Below are positions 1 through 7,415 of a DNA stretch of 12,383 nt, piece by piece. The DNA is from Amylibacter sp. (GTDB taxonomy: Bacteria; Pseudomonadota; Alphaproteobacteria; Rhodobacterales; Rhodobacteraceae), in assembly GCA_030625465.1 (NCBI GenBank), contig DAOUQS010000035.1, forward strand, positions 1-12,383, in the 5' to 3' direction. Made by a program: the position numbers and the translations under genes. Below the pieces are notes generated by a model, which did no database searches, was not told the origin of the DNA, and was given only the letters and a program-made list of their open reading frames with translations. The number at the start of each line of letters is the position of its first letter. Within the stretch, counting starts at the first letter, position 1.

Positions 1-1
1 C

Positions 2-844
2 TTTAAAATGCAGCCACAAAGGGCGAAGGCCAACCAATCATTGTTTATCATCCATCATCCTGCGGGTATGCCCAAACGGTTGACGCGGTTTCGCTGCAAG
101 GCCTATGCGCCTGAACCCTATGCGCAGGTTTATTTCCGGCACCGTTGCGATACATTGGGGGGGAGTTCCGGATCATTAATATTCAATCTGAATTTTGAGG
201 TGGTGGCTTTACATAACCAAGGTGGGCTTACACAGGATTCGCAGACCTCTTTTAACCGTGGCATTTCGGTTTTTTCTTTGATGGAGCATGAGGATTTTTC
301 AGCCCTTTTATCCAAACCGGCAGACGGTGTCGCAATACAGACGGAACCACCTAAACCCGCAGTGCAGGCGTCCGACCACAATCCACTGCCGTTGCGTGGA
401 TCAGCGCAGTGTGATGCGGTGGGTGCGGGCCGCATTTGTGCGTCTTCAATGCTGCCGCCGCAAGGGTCCGGTAAGTATGATTACCGCATGAAAAACCTTA
501 TGCGCAAGGATGGTGCGGCCTGGGTGGAAAATAAGTCTGGTTACGGAATAGGTGAATGGTTGTTGTTTGACTTTGGTTCGGAAAAACCTGTTTCAAGCAT
601 CACGTTCAACAATGGCTATACGCGGACTGGAAAAACCTTTCGATCCAACAGTCGTGTGGCAAAGCTGACGGTTGAATTGTCAACCGGTGTGCGGTTTCAG
701 ATTAGTTTGCGCGATATGATGGAGGCACAAAGTTTCAGGCTTCCAGAGCAGCTGAATGTGACATGGGTCAAGCTGACGATTGATGATGTTTTTGAAGGCG
801 GCAAGTATTCTGACACGGCATTGTCTTATGTGGGGTTTCAGTAG
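2..844 (+). CDS. Trypsin-like serine peptidase with C-terminal NADase-type glycan-binding (discoidin-like) domain, 5' partial
   Basis: The reading frame is open to the left edge of the window, so the N terminus, including the catalytic His and Asp, is missing. Counting from the in-frame Met at 8, the peptidase core carries an HHPAG strand, then CDTLGGSSGS (residues 47-56), the nucleophile block of chymotrypsin-fold peptidases with Ser54 as likely nucleophile, then a VVALHNQGG strand. Cys30 and Cys47 could form a disulfide. A Pro-rich linker (about 100-134) leads to a C-terminal domain (about 143-278) with ASSMLPPQG, AWVE and GYGIGEWLLFDF. This is the pattern I associate with the F5/8 type C-like, NADase-type glycan-binding domain. 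The protein is probably exported and cuts protein while held to a glycan surface, but the export signal is outside the window. The ATG at 8 is unlikely to be the true start because it would remove two catalytic residues. The stop lies 6 bases from the convergent regulator gene's stop. Confidence 0.75.
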   Translation, partial: FKMQPQRAKANQSLFIIHHPAGMPKRLTRFRCKAYAPEPYAQVYFRHRCDTLGGSSGSLIFNLNFEVVALHNQGGLTQDSQTSFNRGISVFSLMEHEDFSALLSKPADGVAIQTEPPKPAVQASDHNPLPLRGSAQCDAVGAGRICASSMLPPQGSGKYDYRMKNLMRKDGAAWVENKSGYGIGEWLLFDFGSEKPVSSITFNNGYTRTGKTFRSNSRVAKLTVELSTGVRFQISLRDMMEAQSFRLPEQLNVTWVKLTIDDVFEGGKYSDTALSYVGFQ

Positions 845-850
845 ATGGCC

Positions 851-1759
851 CTAGCCCTTGCGGGTGAACGGGTCGGGCGGGGTGTGCAGGCGCAAGTGGC
901 GGATGAAGGCGCGCGCAACCCTTGGCAACGGGCGTTGGGCAGAGGTGGCGAAGTAGCTGCGGTATTCTATCGGTGAGGCGAAGGGGCGGAAGGCCAGATC
1001 GTCTGAACGGTAGTGATAGACTGGGAAGGGGTTGATGACGGTTAGTCCCAAGCCCTCTTTGGCCATATCAACGGCGGCGAACGAGGTGGATACCTCGGCC
1101 ACGATACGCGGGGTGCTGCGCGATTGCTTCATGATTTTATCAAGCTGGGTGCGTCTGGCGTGGCGGTATGTCAGCGCGATGAAGGCCTGATCGTTCAGGT
1201 CGGTCGGCGTGATGACTGTGTTTTGGGCCAGCGGGTGGTTGGACGGCATGGCGCAGACCGCATTTGATATGCGGTAAGGCGACAGTTTGATGCCGTCACG
1301 GCTAAGCTCGACCCCCGTGACGCCAAGGTCAAAACGGTCGTCTAGGATACCGCGTATCACCTCATCCGAGGTGTTGACCTCTAGGCTGATATAGAAATGC
1401 GGGTTGGCGGTTAGAAAGCTGGCGATGTGGGTGACTAAAAAGCGGTGCGCATAGGTGGGTGGTGCGATGATGCGCAAGGTTTCTTGCACCGGAATGGTGG
1501 GGCCGTCGATGCGATCAAGGGCTGAAAACAACGGGTCCAGGCGGCGGTTCAGGCGCACTGCCTCGGCGGTGGGGCGCAAGCGACCGGCTTCGCGTTCAAA
1601 CAAGATACGTCCGGTGCGGGCTTCTAAACTGGTGATGGAACGGCTGATGGCGGATTGTGACAGGCCAAGTTGCTGGGCGGCGGCCGTGGTTGTGCCGCCT
1701 TGCATCAAGGCGCGTAGGGCCTGATATTCGGGTAAGCTGTGCCAGGGTTTGGCGGGCAT
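851..1759 (-). CDS. LysR-family transcriptional regulator
   Basis: This 302-residue protein has the usual LysR length and layout. A winged helix-turn-helix occupies about residues 10-69, with AAAQQLGLSQSAISRSI as the recognition region and LEARTGRILFER as the wing and linker. A two-lobed effector-binding domain follows from about residue 92 (LRIIAPPTYAHRF) to the end. The ATG at 1759 has a good ribosome-binding site, AAAGG, 8 bases upstream on the minus strand. The gene diverges from the M19 dipeptidase and importer operon, so it most likely controls that operon and itself. The shared gap contains a LysR-type inverted repeat. The effector is not predictable from sequence; by context it could be the imported peptide or a breakdown product. 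Confidence 0.93.
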   Translation of the reverse strand: MPAKPWHSLPEYQALRALMQGGTTTAAAQQLGLSQSAISRSITSLEARTGRILFEREAGRLRPTAEAVRLNRRLDPLFSALDRIDGPTIPVQETLRIIAPPTYAHRFLVTHIASFLTANPHFYISLEVNTSDEVIRGILDDRFDLGVTGVELSRDGIKLSPYRISNAVCAMPSNHPLAQNTVITPTDLNDQAFIALTYRHARRTQLDKIMKQSRSTPRIVAEVSTSFAAVDMAKEGLGLTVINPFPVYHYRSDDLAFRPFASPIEYRSYFATSAQRPLPRVARAFIRHLRLHTPPDPFTRKG

Positions 1760-1789
1760 TGTTGTATCCTTTGCAGAATCCTCATAACC

Positions 1790-1808
1790 ATATGATTATA
1801 TCTCATAT
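1790..1808. promoter_or_regulatory. Candidate LysR-type operator (T-N11-A inverted repeat)
   Basis: ATATGA (1790-1795) and TCATAT (1803-1808) form a perfect 6-base inverted repeat around a 7-base AT-rich spacer. The symmetric pair T1793 and A1805 satisfies the T-N11-A rule of LysR operators. An overlapping near-palindrome, ATAACCATATGATTAT (1784-1799, one mismatched pair), could be a second half-site region. The site lies between the divergent regulator and dipeptidase genes and covers the regulator's predicted -10 box, which would fit negative autoregulation with activation of the other direction. No equally good promoter was seen for the dipeptidase, as is common for promoters that depend on an activator. 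Confidence 0.55.
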
Positions 1809-1824
1809 AGTTTCAGCTTGTCCA
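1795..1824 (-). promoter_or_regulatory. Predicted sigma70-type promoter of the LysR regulator gene
   Basis: Read on the minus strand, TGGACA (1824-1819, five of six matches to TTGACA) is followed by an 18-base spacer and a perfect TATAAT (1800-1795). Transcription would start near 1788, giving a leader of about 30 bases that contains the AAAGG ribosome-binding site. The -10 box lies inside the inverted repeat at 1790-1808, so a protein bound there would block this promoter. This is prediction from sequence only. Confidence 0.6.
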
Positions 1825-1873
1825 TGAAGGAATCTAATGTAGGCTGCCAGCTTAAGCTTTAGTAGGGGGGCTG

Positions 1874-2935
1874 ATGGCTGATTATCTTGCACCTGGTATT
1901 TTTGACGGACATAATGATGTTCTGTTGAAGCTTTACCGTGCCGGTGGGGTTAGTGCGGCCGATACATTCCTGACCGGGCGCGATGGTGCGATTGATGTTG
2001 TGCGCGCCAAGGCGGGCGGTTTTTCTGGTGGCTTTTTTGCAGTTTATATTCCGTCACCAATAGATCGCGACGAAAAAATTGATGCGATGAGCCAACCTGC
2101 CTATGATTTGCCTTTGCCCGAACCGATTGAATGGGAAGATGCCTTGCCAGTGGCGATGTCGCAGGCGGCAATTCTGTTTGATCTGGAAAAACGCGGTGCC
2201 TTGAAGGTTTGCCGCAGTGTGGCTGATATTCGCAGCGCGATGGATGCGGGCATCATGGCGGCGATCTTTCATATTGAAGGGGCCGAAGCGATTGACCCGG
2301 ATTTGCACACACTGGAAGTGCTTTATCAGGCGGGTTTGCGATCATTAGGCCCGGTCTGGAGTCGCGAGACGATCTTTGGCCATGGCGTACCATTTCGCTA
2401 TCCAAGTGACCCCGATATTGGTGACGGGCTGACGGATCACGGTTTGCGGTTGTTAAAACGCTGTAATGAGCTGGGGATCATGTTTGATCTGTCGCATCTG
2501 AATGAAGCGGGATTTTGGGATGTGGCGCGTCATTCAACAAAGCCCTTGGTGGCGACACATTCCAATGTACATGCGATTTGCCCGCATTCGCGTAACCTGA
2601 CCGACAAGCAACTTGCGGCCATTCGCGAAAGTGATGGTATGGTCGGGCTGAACTTTGCCGCGGCATTCCTACGCGATGACGGACGCATGATTGCGGATGT
2701 ACCGCTTTCGCAGATGTTGCGGCATCTGGATTATCTGATTGAGCATTTGGGCGAAGACCGTGTTGGTTTTGGCTCGGATTACGACGGGGCAATTGTGCCG
2801 CAGGATCTGACATCTTGTGGCGACTTGCCCAAATTAAGACAGGCGATGGCCGGGCATGGTTTTAACGATGCGTTAATGACCAAGCTTTGCCACGAAAACT
2901 GGCTGCGTGTTCTGGAGAAAACATGGGGGAAATAA
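1874..2935 (+). CDS. Membrane dipeptidase-family (peptidase M19) metallo-dipeptidase
   Basis: This 353-residue protein matches the M19 (renal dipeptidase) family, TIM-barrel enzymes that use two zinc ions to hydrolyse dipeptides, often tolerating a D-residue at the C-terminal side. All expected ligands are visible: His13 and Asp15 (DGHND), Glu135 (HIEG, bridging), His208 (DLSH) and His229 (THS). Asp302 in GFGSDYDG fits the conserved catalytic-site Asp. From memory of human DPEP1, the Glu-to-first-His and His-to-His spacings of 73 and 21 residues are the same here. There is no signal peptide, so it should act in the cytoplasm. The ATG at 1874 follows AGGGGGG by only 3 bases, which is short spacing, but the family N-terminal motif begins within ten residues and leaves no later start. 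It heads the importer genes on the same strand, suggesting it splits what the importer delivers. Confidence 0.93.
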   Translation: MADYLAPGIFDGHNDVLLKLYRAGGVSAADTFLTGRDGAIDVVRAKAGGFSGGFFAVYIPSPIDRDEKIDAMSQPAYDLPLPEPIEWEDALPVAMSQAAILFDLEKRGALKVCRSVADIRSAMDAGIMAAIFHIEGAEAIDPDLHTLEVLYQAGLRSLGPVWSRETIFGHGVPFRYPSDPDIGDGLTDHGLRLLKRCNELGIMFDLSHLNEAGFWDVARHSTKPLVATHSNVHAICPHSRNLTDKQLAAIRESDGMVGLNFAAAFLRDDGRMIADVPLSQMLRHLDYLIEHLGEDRVGFGSDYDGAIVPQDLTSCGDLPKLRQAMAGHGFNDALMTKLCHENWLRVLEKTWGK

Positions 2936-2970
2936 CCCCGCGTACGGACGCAGTATAACATGAAACCAAA

Positions 2971-2978
2971 AGGAGAGG
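2971..2978 (+). promoter_or_regulatory. Strong ribosome-binding site that sets the binding-protein start
   Basis: AGGAGAGG lies 8 bases before the ATG at 2987. It falls inside the longer reading frame that opens at the ATG at 2960, so it argues that 2987 is the true start. A strong site fits the high molar excess usually needed for a periplasmic binding protein over its permease. Confidence 0.8.
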
Positions 2979-2986
2979 TTCTTACT

Positions 2987-4582
2987 ATGAACGCATTTAA
3001 CAGACTACTGATGGGCACGGCGATCGGCCTTGCTGTCAGTGTAACTTCTATCGCAGCATTTGCCGAGACACCGGGCAACATGCTGGTGATCGCAAACCGT
3101 ATTGACGACATCACAACGCTTGATCCGGCCGAAAGCTTCGAATTTGCGGGCTCTGACGTCAGCCGCAATATTTACGGCAAGCTGGTTAACTTTGATCCGT
3201 TAAATCTGGATGCGGGTTACGGCCCTGATCTGGCTGCAAGCTGGACAGTTTCCGACGATGGCATGACCATCACATTCACCATGCGTGAAGGTGTGACGTT
3301 CCATTCGGGCAATCCTGTGCGTGCGGAAGATGCAGCATTTTCACTGCGCCGTGCGGTTATGCTGAACAAGACGCCGTCGTTTATTCTGACACAGTTCGGC
3401 TTTACCGCTGACAATGCCAATGACACCATCAAGGTTGACGGCAACACGGTTTCGATCACAACCGACAAGCGTTATGCGACGTCTTTTGTGCTGAACTGTC
3501 TGACCTCCACCATCGGCGGTATCGTTGATAAAGAGCTGGTTATGGCCAACGAAGTTGACGGCGACATGGGCAACACATGGCTGAAAACCAATTCAGCCGG
3601 ATCAGGTGCCTATTCACTGGGCAGCTGGAAGCCGAATGAAAGTGTAACGCTGAAATCCAATGCTAATTTCTACGCAGGTGCGCCGGCGATGGAACGTGTT
3701 GTTGTACAACACGTGCAAGAAAGTGCGACACAACGGTTGATGCTGGAACGCGGTGATATTGATGTGGCCCGTAACCTGAACCCTGAAGATATTGCCGGTG
3801 TGCGCAGTGCTGACGGTGTGGCTGTGGATGACGAATTACGTGGCCGTTTGATGTATATCTCGTTGAACCAGAAACACCCTGAGCTATCGAAGCCCAAAGT
3901 GCGCCAGGCGATCAAGTATCTGATCGACTATAAAGGCATGCAGGACAGTTTCCTGAAGGGTCAGTATGTGATCCACCAGAACTTCCTGCCAGCGACCTAT
4001 CTGGGTGCGGTAAACGAAAATCCGTTCAGCCTGAACATCGAAAAAGCCAAGGCGTTATTGGCCGAAGCCGGTGCCTCTGGTATGGAGTTGGAGGTTGGTG
4101 TGCGTGAAGCACAGGAACGTGTGGAAATCACCCAGTCGTTGCAAAATATCTGGGCAAAAGCCGGTATCAAGCTGAACATCACAGTGGGTACGGCCAAGCA
4201 AATTCTGGGTCGTTACCGCGCACGTGAACTGGACGTTTACATGGGTGCATGGGGCCCGGATTATCCTGACCCCCACACAAATGCGGGCACGTTTGCCTAT
4301 AACCCTGTGAACACGGATGAGGCCAAAGCCACAGGTCTGTTGGCTTGGCGTAATGCTTGGGATACAGGCGGCCTGACAGCTAAGGTTGACGCGGCTGTGA
4401 TTGAAGGCGACCGTGATGTGCGTGCCAAGATGTATCAGGACATTCAGTCTGAATTCCGCGACATCTCACCTTTTGCGGTGATGTTCCAGAAGATCGAGCA
4501 AACCGGACGTAGTGAAAACGTACAAGACCTTAATCTGGGTGGTGCGATCACGGCGGTATCTTACTGGACAGTGACTAAATAA
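2987..4582 (+). CDS. ABC importer periplasmic substrate-binding protein, family 5 (dipeptide/oligopeptide/nickel type)
   Basis: The protein is 531 residues from the chosen start, the normal size for family 5 solute-binding proteins (DppA/OppA/NikA group). It captures the ligand in the periplasm and hands it to the permease pair encoded next. Residues 1-26 form a Sec signal peptide: a short basic start, a hydrophobic stretch and AFA before a probable cut at Ala26/Glu27. No lipobox Cys is present, so it should be soluble. Family features include the early TLDPAESFEF block, the WTVSDDGMTITFTMREGVTFHSG strand region, and AWGPDYPDP late in the sequence. The start at 2987 is preferred over the ATG at 2960 because of the AGGAGAGG site and because it gives a clean signal peptide. 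Its TAA stop overlaps the permease start by one base (TAATG). Ligand identity cannot be read from the sequence; a peptide is favoured by the neighbouring dipeptidase. Confidence 0.93.
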   Translation: MNAFNRLLMGTAIGLAVSVTSIAAFAETPGNMLVIANRIDDITTLDPAESFEFAGSDVSRNIYGKLVNFDPLNLDAGYGPDLAASWTVSDDGMTITFTMREGVTFHSGNPVRAEDAAFSLRRAVMLNKTPSFILTQFGFTADNANDTIKVDGNTVSITTDKRYATSFVLNCLTSTIGGIVDKELVMANEVDGDMGNTWLKTNSAGSGAYSLGSWKPNESVTLKSNANFYAGAPAMERVVVQHVQESATQRLMLERGDIDVARNLNPEDIAGVRSADGVAVDDELRGRLMYISLNQKHPELSKPKVRQAIKYLIDYKGMQDSFLKGQYVIHQNFLPATYLGAVNENPFSLNIEKAKALLAEAGASGMELEVGVREAQERVEITQSLQNIWAKAGIKLNITVGTAKQILGRYRARELDVYMGAWGPDYPDPHTNAGTFAYNPVNTDEAKATGLLAWRNAWDTGGLTAKVDAAVIEGDRDVRAKMYQDIQSEFRDISPFAVMFQKIEQTGRSENVQDLNLGGAITAVSYWTVTK

Positions 4583-5640
4583 TGGCGATGGCCAATAATA
4601 ACGGGGGGGCGCGCGATCGTGCGCCTTTCCCACCTTGGATACTGACCACGTTGCGCACGATAGGCTCTATCGCGGTGACGATGTTGGGTCTGATGTTTAT
4701 AACCTTCATCATCGGCCGTGTGATGCCGATCGACCCTGTGCTGGCAATAGTCGGCGAGCAGGCGTCAAAATCGACCTATGATGCAGCTTATCAACAGCTG
4801 GGCCTTGACCGGCCCGTATTGGTGCAGTTTTTCTACTATGTCTGGGACGTGCTGCACGGTGATTTCGGCGACTCGTTGCTGAATGCGCGCCCTGTGGTGG
4901 AAGACATCAAACGGGTGTTTCCTGCGACGATGGAACTGGCCACGCTTGGCGTGACCATGGGTATTGTGCTGGGCGTGCCTTTGGGGGTGATTGCCGCCGT
5001 TAAGCGTGGGTCATGGATTGACCAGATCGCCCGTGTTGTAGCACTTGTGGGTTATTCGATGCCGATTTTCTGGCTGGGTCTGATGGGTCTGTTGATATTT
5101 TACGGTATTCTGGGCTGGGTCGGGGGGCCGGGCCGTGTGGGTATTTTCTATGTGGATGTGGTGCCGTCGGTGACGGGAATGATCCTGATCGACAGTATTC
5201 TGGATCGTAACTGGGAAGTGTTCAAAAACGCGTTCAGCCATATCGTGCTGCCTGCGTCTATTCTGGGCTATTACTCGCTGGCCTATATCAGCCGCATGAC
5301 GCGGTCATTTATGCTGGAACAGATGAGCGCGGAATATATCGTGACCGCGCGGGTCAAGGGCATGTCGGAAAGTGCTGTAATCTGGCGCCATGCGTTCAAG
5401 AACATCCGTGTGCAGTTGATCACGGTAATCGCACTAAGTTATGCCAACCTGCTGGAAGGGTCGGTGCTGACCGAGATCATATTCTCGTGGCCGGGCATCG
5501 GATCATACATCACCACGGCATTGTTATCGGCTGATATGAACGCGGTGCTGGGGGGCACTGTGGTCGTGGGGCTGGTGTTTGTGCTGCTGAATATTTTCTC
5601 TGACCTGTTGTACAAGGTCTTTGATCCACGTGCGAAATAG
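4582..5640 (+). CDS. ABC importer permease, DppB/OppB type
   Basis: This 352-residue inner-membrane protein has about six predicted membrane segments (near residues 27-47, 117-140, 148-175, 223-237, 277-295 and 322-345). The DppB-type cytoplasmic coupling loop is clear at about 251-275, with YIVTARVKGMSES followed by VIWRHAFKN, where an ATPase docks. LGLDRPVLVQF and GDFGDSLL near residues 73-100 are typical of the first permease of the family. It forms the channel with the next gene product. The start overlaps the binding-protein stop (TAATG), indicating coupled translation. A second Met at codon 3 is possible and would change little. The N-terminal extension of about 20 polar residues before the first membrane segment is slightly longer than in many homologues. 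Confidence 0.94.
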   Translation: MAMANNNGGARDRAPFPPWILTTLRTIGSIAVTMLGLMFITFIIGRVMPIDPVLAIVGEQASKSTYDAAYQQLGLDRPVLVQFFYYVWDVLHGDFGDSLLNARPVVEDIKRVFPATMELATLGVTMGIVLGVPLGVIAAVKRGSWIDQIARVVALVGYSMPIFWLGLMGLLIFYGILGWVGGPGRVGIFYVDVVPSVTGMILIDSILDRNWEVFKNAFSHIVLPASILGYYSLAYISRMTRSFMLEQMSAEYIVTARVKGMSESAVIWRHAFKNIRVQLITVIALSYANLLEGSVLTEIIFSWPGIGSYITTALLSADMNAVLGGTVVVGLVFVLLNIFSDLLYKVFDPRAK

Positions 5641-5649
5641 AGGCTGGAT

Positions 5650-6564
5650 ATGAGCGAGACACAAAACCTACGCGCGTGGTTGCTGACCGATACGCCGACA
5701 TCGCGCAGGCATGCAAAATATGCCGCCGCCTATCAGGGCTGGCTGTCGTTTCGGTCGAACACGATGGCGATGATCGGGCTGTGGATATTGATCTTTCTGG
5801 TCTTTGTCGCGGTTGCCGCGCCACTGTTGGCCCCGCATGATCCGTTTGAACAAACGCTTAGCAATCGCTTGCAGGGCCTGAATTCGGATGGGCATATTCT
5901 GGGCACAGACAGTCTGGGGCGCGATATTCTAAGCCGCCTGATCTATGGCTCACGGATCACACTGTTTATTGTCGGCCTTGTGGCCCTGATCGCACCGATC
6001 ACGGGACTGCTGGTGGGCACGGTTGCGGGTTATGTCGGGGGGTGGACAGATACGGTTTTGATGCGGATTACGGATATTTTTCTGGCGTTTCCACGTCTGG
6101 TTCTGGCACTGGCTTTTGTGGCCGCTTTGGGGGCTGGCATTGAAAATGCGGTGCTGGCGATATCGCTGACAGCGTGGCCGCCCTATGCGCGGATGGCGCG
6201 TGCGGAAACCCTGACGATACGGTCATCTGACTATATCAGTGCGATACAGTTGCAAGGTGCGGGGCCGATGCGGATCATCACCAAACACATCTGGCCCTTG
6301 TGCATTTCATCGCTGATCGTGCGCGTCACGCTGGATATGGCGGGCATTATTCTGGCCGCTGCCGGGCTTGGTTTTCTGGGTCTTGGCGCACAACCGCCCA
6401 GCCCTGAATGGGGCGCTATGATTTCTGAAGGACGCCGGTTTATTCTGGATAGCTGGTGGGTGGCCACAGTGCCGGGCTTGGCGATTTTCACTGTGTCACT
6501 GGCGTTTAACCTGCTGGGCGACGGGCTGCGCGATGTACTTGATCCGAAGGATGCCGAGAAATGA
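5650..6564 (+). CDS. ABC importer permease, DppC/OppC type
   Basis: This 304-residue inner-membrane protein is the second channel subunit. Diagnostic blocks are the N-terminal cytoplasmic tail leading into WLSFRSNTMAMIGLW, then GTDSLGRDILSRLIYGSR (about residues 85-102), the signature of DppC-type permeases, and the coupling loop YISAIQLQGAGPMRII (about 195-210). GFLGLGAQPPSPEWG near residues 241-255 is also a family hallmark. The start is supported by AGAGG 6 bases upstream, made partly from the end of the preceding gene. The last four bases (ATGA) are shared with the next gene, so the two are translationally coupled. Confidence 0.95.
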   Translation: MSETQNLRAWLLTDTPTSRRHAKYAAAYQGWLSFRSNTMAMIGLWILIFLVFVAVAAPLLAPHDPFEQTLSNRLQGLNSDGHILGTDSLGRDILSRLIYGSRITLFIVGLVALIAPITGLLVGTVAGYVGGWTDTVLMRITDIFLAFPRLVLALAFVAALGAGIENAVLAISLTAWPPYARMARAETLTIRSSDYISAIQLQGAGPMRIITKHIWPLCISSLIVRVTLDMAGIILAAAGLGFLGLGAQPPSPEWGAMISEGRRFILDSWWVATVPGLAIFTVSLAFNLLGDGLRDVLDPKDAEK

Positions 6565-7415
6565 CGCTGCTGGATGTTGAAAACCTGTGGGTGAAGTTCC
6601 CGTCGCGCCACGGCGTGTTTGACGCGGTGCGCGGCGTGTCGTTTACACTGGGTAAAGAACGGCTGGGGATTGTGGGCGAAAGCGGGTCTGGCAAGTCGCT
6701 AACGGGGCGCGCGATTTTGAAGCTTATACGCCCACCGGGGATTATGACGGCTGACCGGATATCGCTGGAAGGCGATGATTTAATGCCGAAATCCGAGCGT
6801 GATATGCAAGCGGTGCGCGGGCAACGAATTTCGATGGTGATGCAAGATCCGAAGTTTTCGCTGAACCCGGTGATGACCATTGGCGAGCAGATTATGGAAG
6901 CTTACCAGCTGCATAATGCGGTGGGTAAAAAGGCGGCTTTTGCCAAGGCGGTCGAGATGCTGGAAGCGGTTTCTATCCGTGATGCGCCGCGTGTCATGCG
7001 GGCCTATCCACACGAAATGTCGGGCGGCATGGGGCAGCGGATTATGATTGCGATGATGCTGATACCCAACCCGCAGATACTGATCGCGGATGAGCCAACC
7101 TCGGCGCTGGATGTGTCAGTACAACGACAAGTGCTTGATATTATGGATAATCTGGTGAAAGAACGCGGTATGGGGCTGATCTTTATCAGCCATGATCTAA
7201 ACCTTGTCGCAGATTTCTGCGACCGTGTGCTGATTATGTATGCGGGGCGGATTGTTGAGGTTTGTGACGCGGATAAACTGCGCGAAGCCAAGCATCCCTA
7301 TACCCAAGGCCTGCTGAATTCGCTGCCGCGCCTTGATGAACCTTGCGCGCGTTTGCAAGTGTTGAAACGTGATCCGGCATGGTCGGAAGCGCCCAGTGTG
7401 AGTGGCCGGATATGA
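6561..7415 (+). CDS. ABC importer ATPase, DppD/NikD type
   Basis: This 284-residue protein is the first of two ATPases that power the importer from the cytoplasmic face. Visible motifs are Walker A GESGSGKS (39-46), Q-loop VMQDP (Q95), signature MSGGMGQR (153-160, a family-type variant of LSGGQ), Walker B ILIADE (173-178) and the H-loop at His211. The C-terminal HPYTQGLLNSLPRL block (245-258) is the peptide/nickel importer extension. The protein stops soon afterwards and lacks the Cys-rich tail found in the longer DppD/OppD proteins (about 320-330 residues), so it is nearer NikD in size. A start at 6561 gives the ATGA overlap with the permease. Its end overlaps the next ATPase by ATGA. Confidence 0.94.
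   Translation: MTLLDVENLWVKFPSRHGVFDAVRGVSFTLGKERLGIVGESGSGKSLTGRAILKLIRPPGIMTADRISLEGDDLMPKSERDMQAVRGQRISMVMQDPKFSLNPVMTIGEQIMEAYQLHNAVGKKAAFAKAVEMLEAVSIRDAPRVMRAYPHEMSGGMGQRIMIAMMLIPNPQILIADEPTSALDVSVQRQVLDIMDNLVKERGMGLIFISHDLNLVADFCDRVLIMYAGRIVEVCDADKLREAKHPYTQGLLNSLPRLDEPCARLQVLKRDPAWSEAPSVSGRI

Noticed and set aside
1849..1858. 10-base palindrome AGCTTAAGCT upstream of the dipeptidase
   Set aside because: Short, with no matching second copy and no T-N11-A geometry; may be chance, and lies just ahead of the ribosome-binding site.
2924..2951. Possible terminator between dipeptidase and binding-protein genes
   Set aside because: Only 4-base stems are present (GGGG/CCCC around the stop, GCGT/ACGC after it) and no T-run follows; too weak to call, and read-through is expected for the operon.
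2960..2986. Upstream ATG at 2960 as the start of the binding protein
   Set aside because: It would place nine residues before the signal peptide and bury the strong AGGAGAGG site, which is correctly spaced for the ATG at 2987.
7379..7411. Upstream ATG at 7379 as the start of the second ATPase
   Set aside because: It would overlap the first ATPase by 37 bases and add residues with no family match; the ATGA overlap at 7412 repeats the pattern of the preceding junction.
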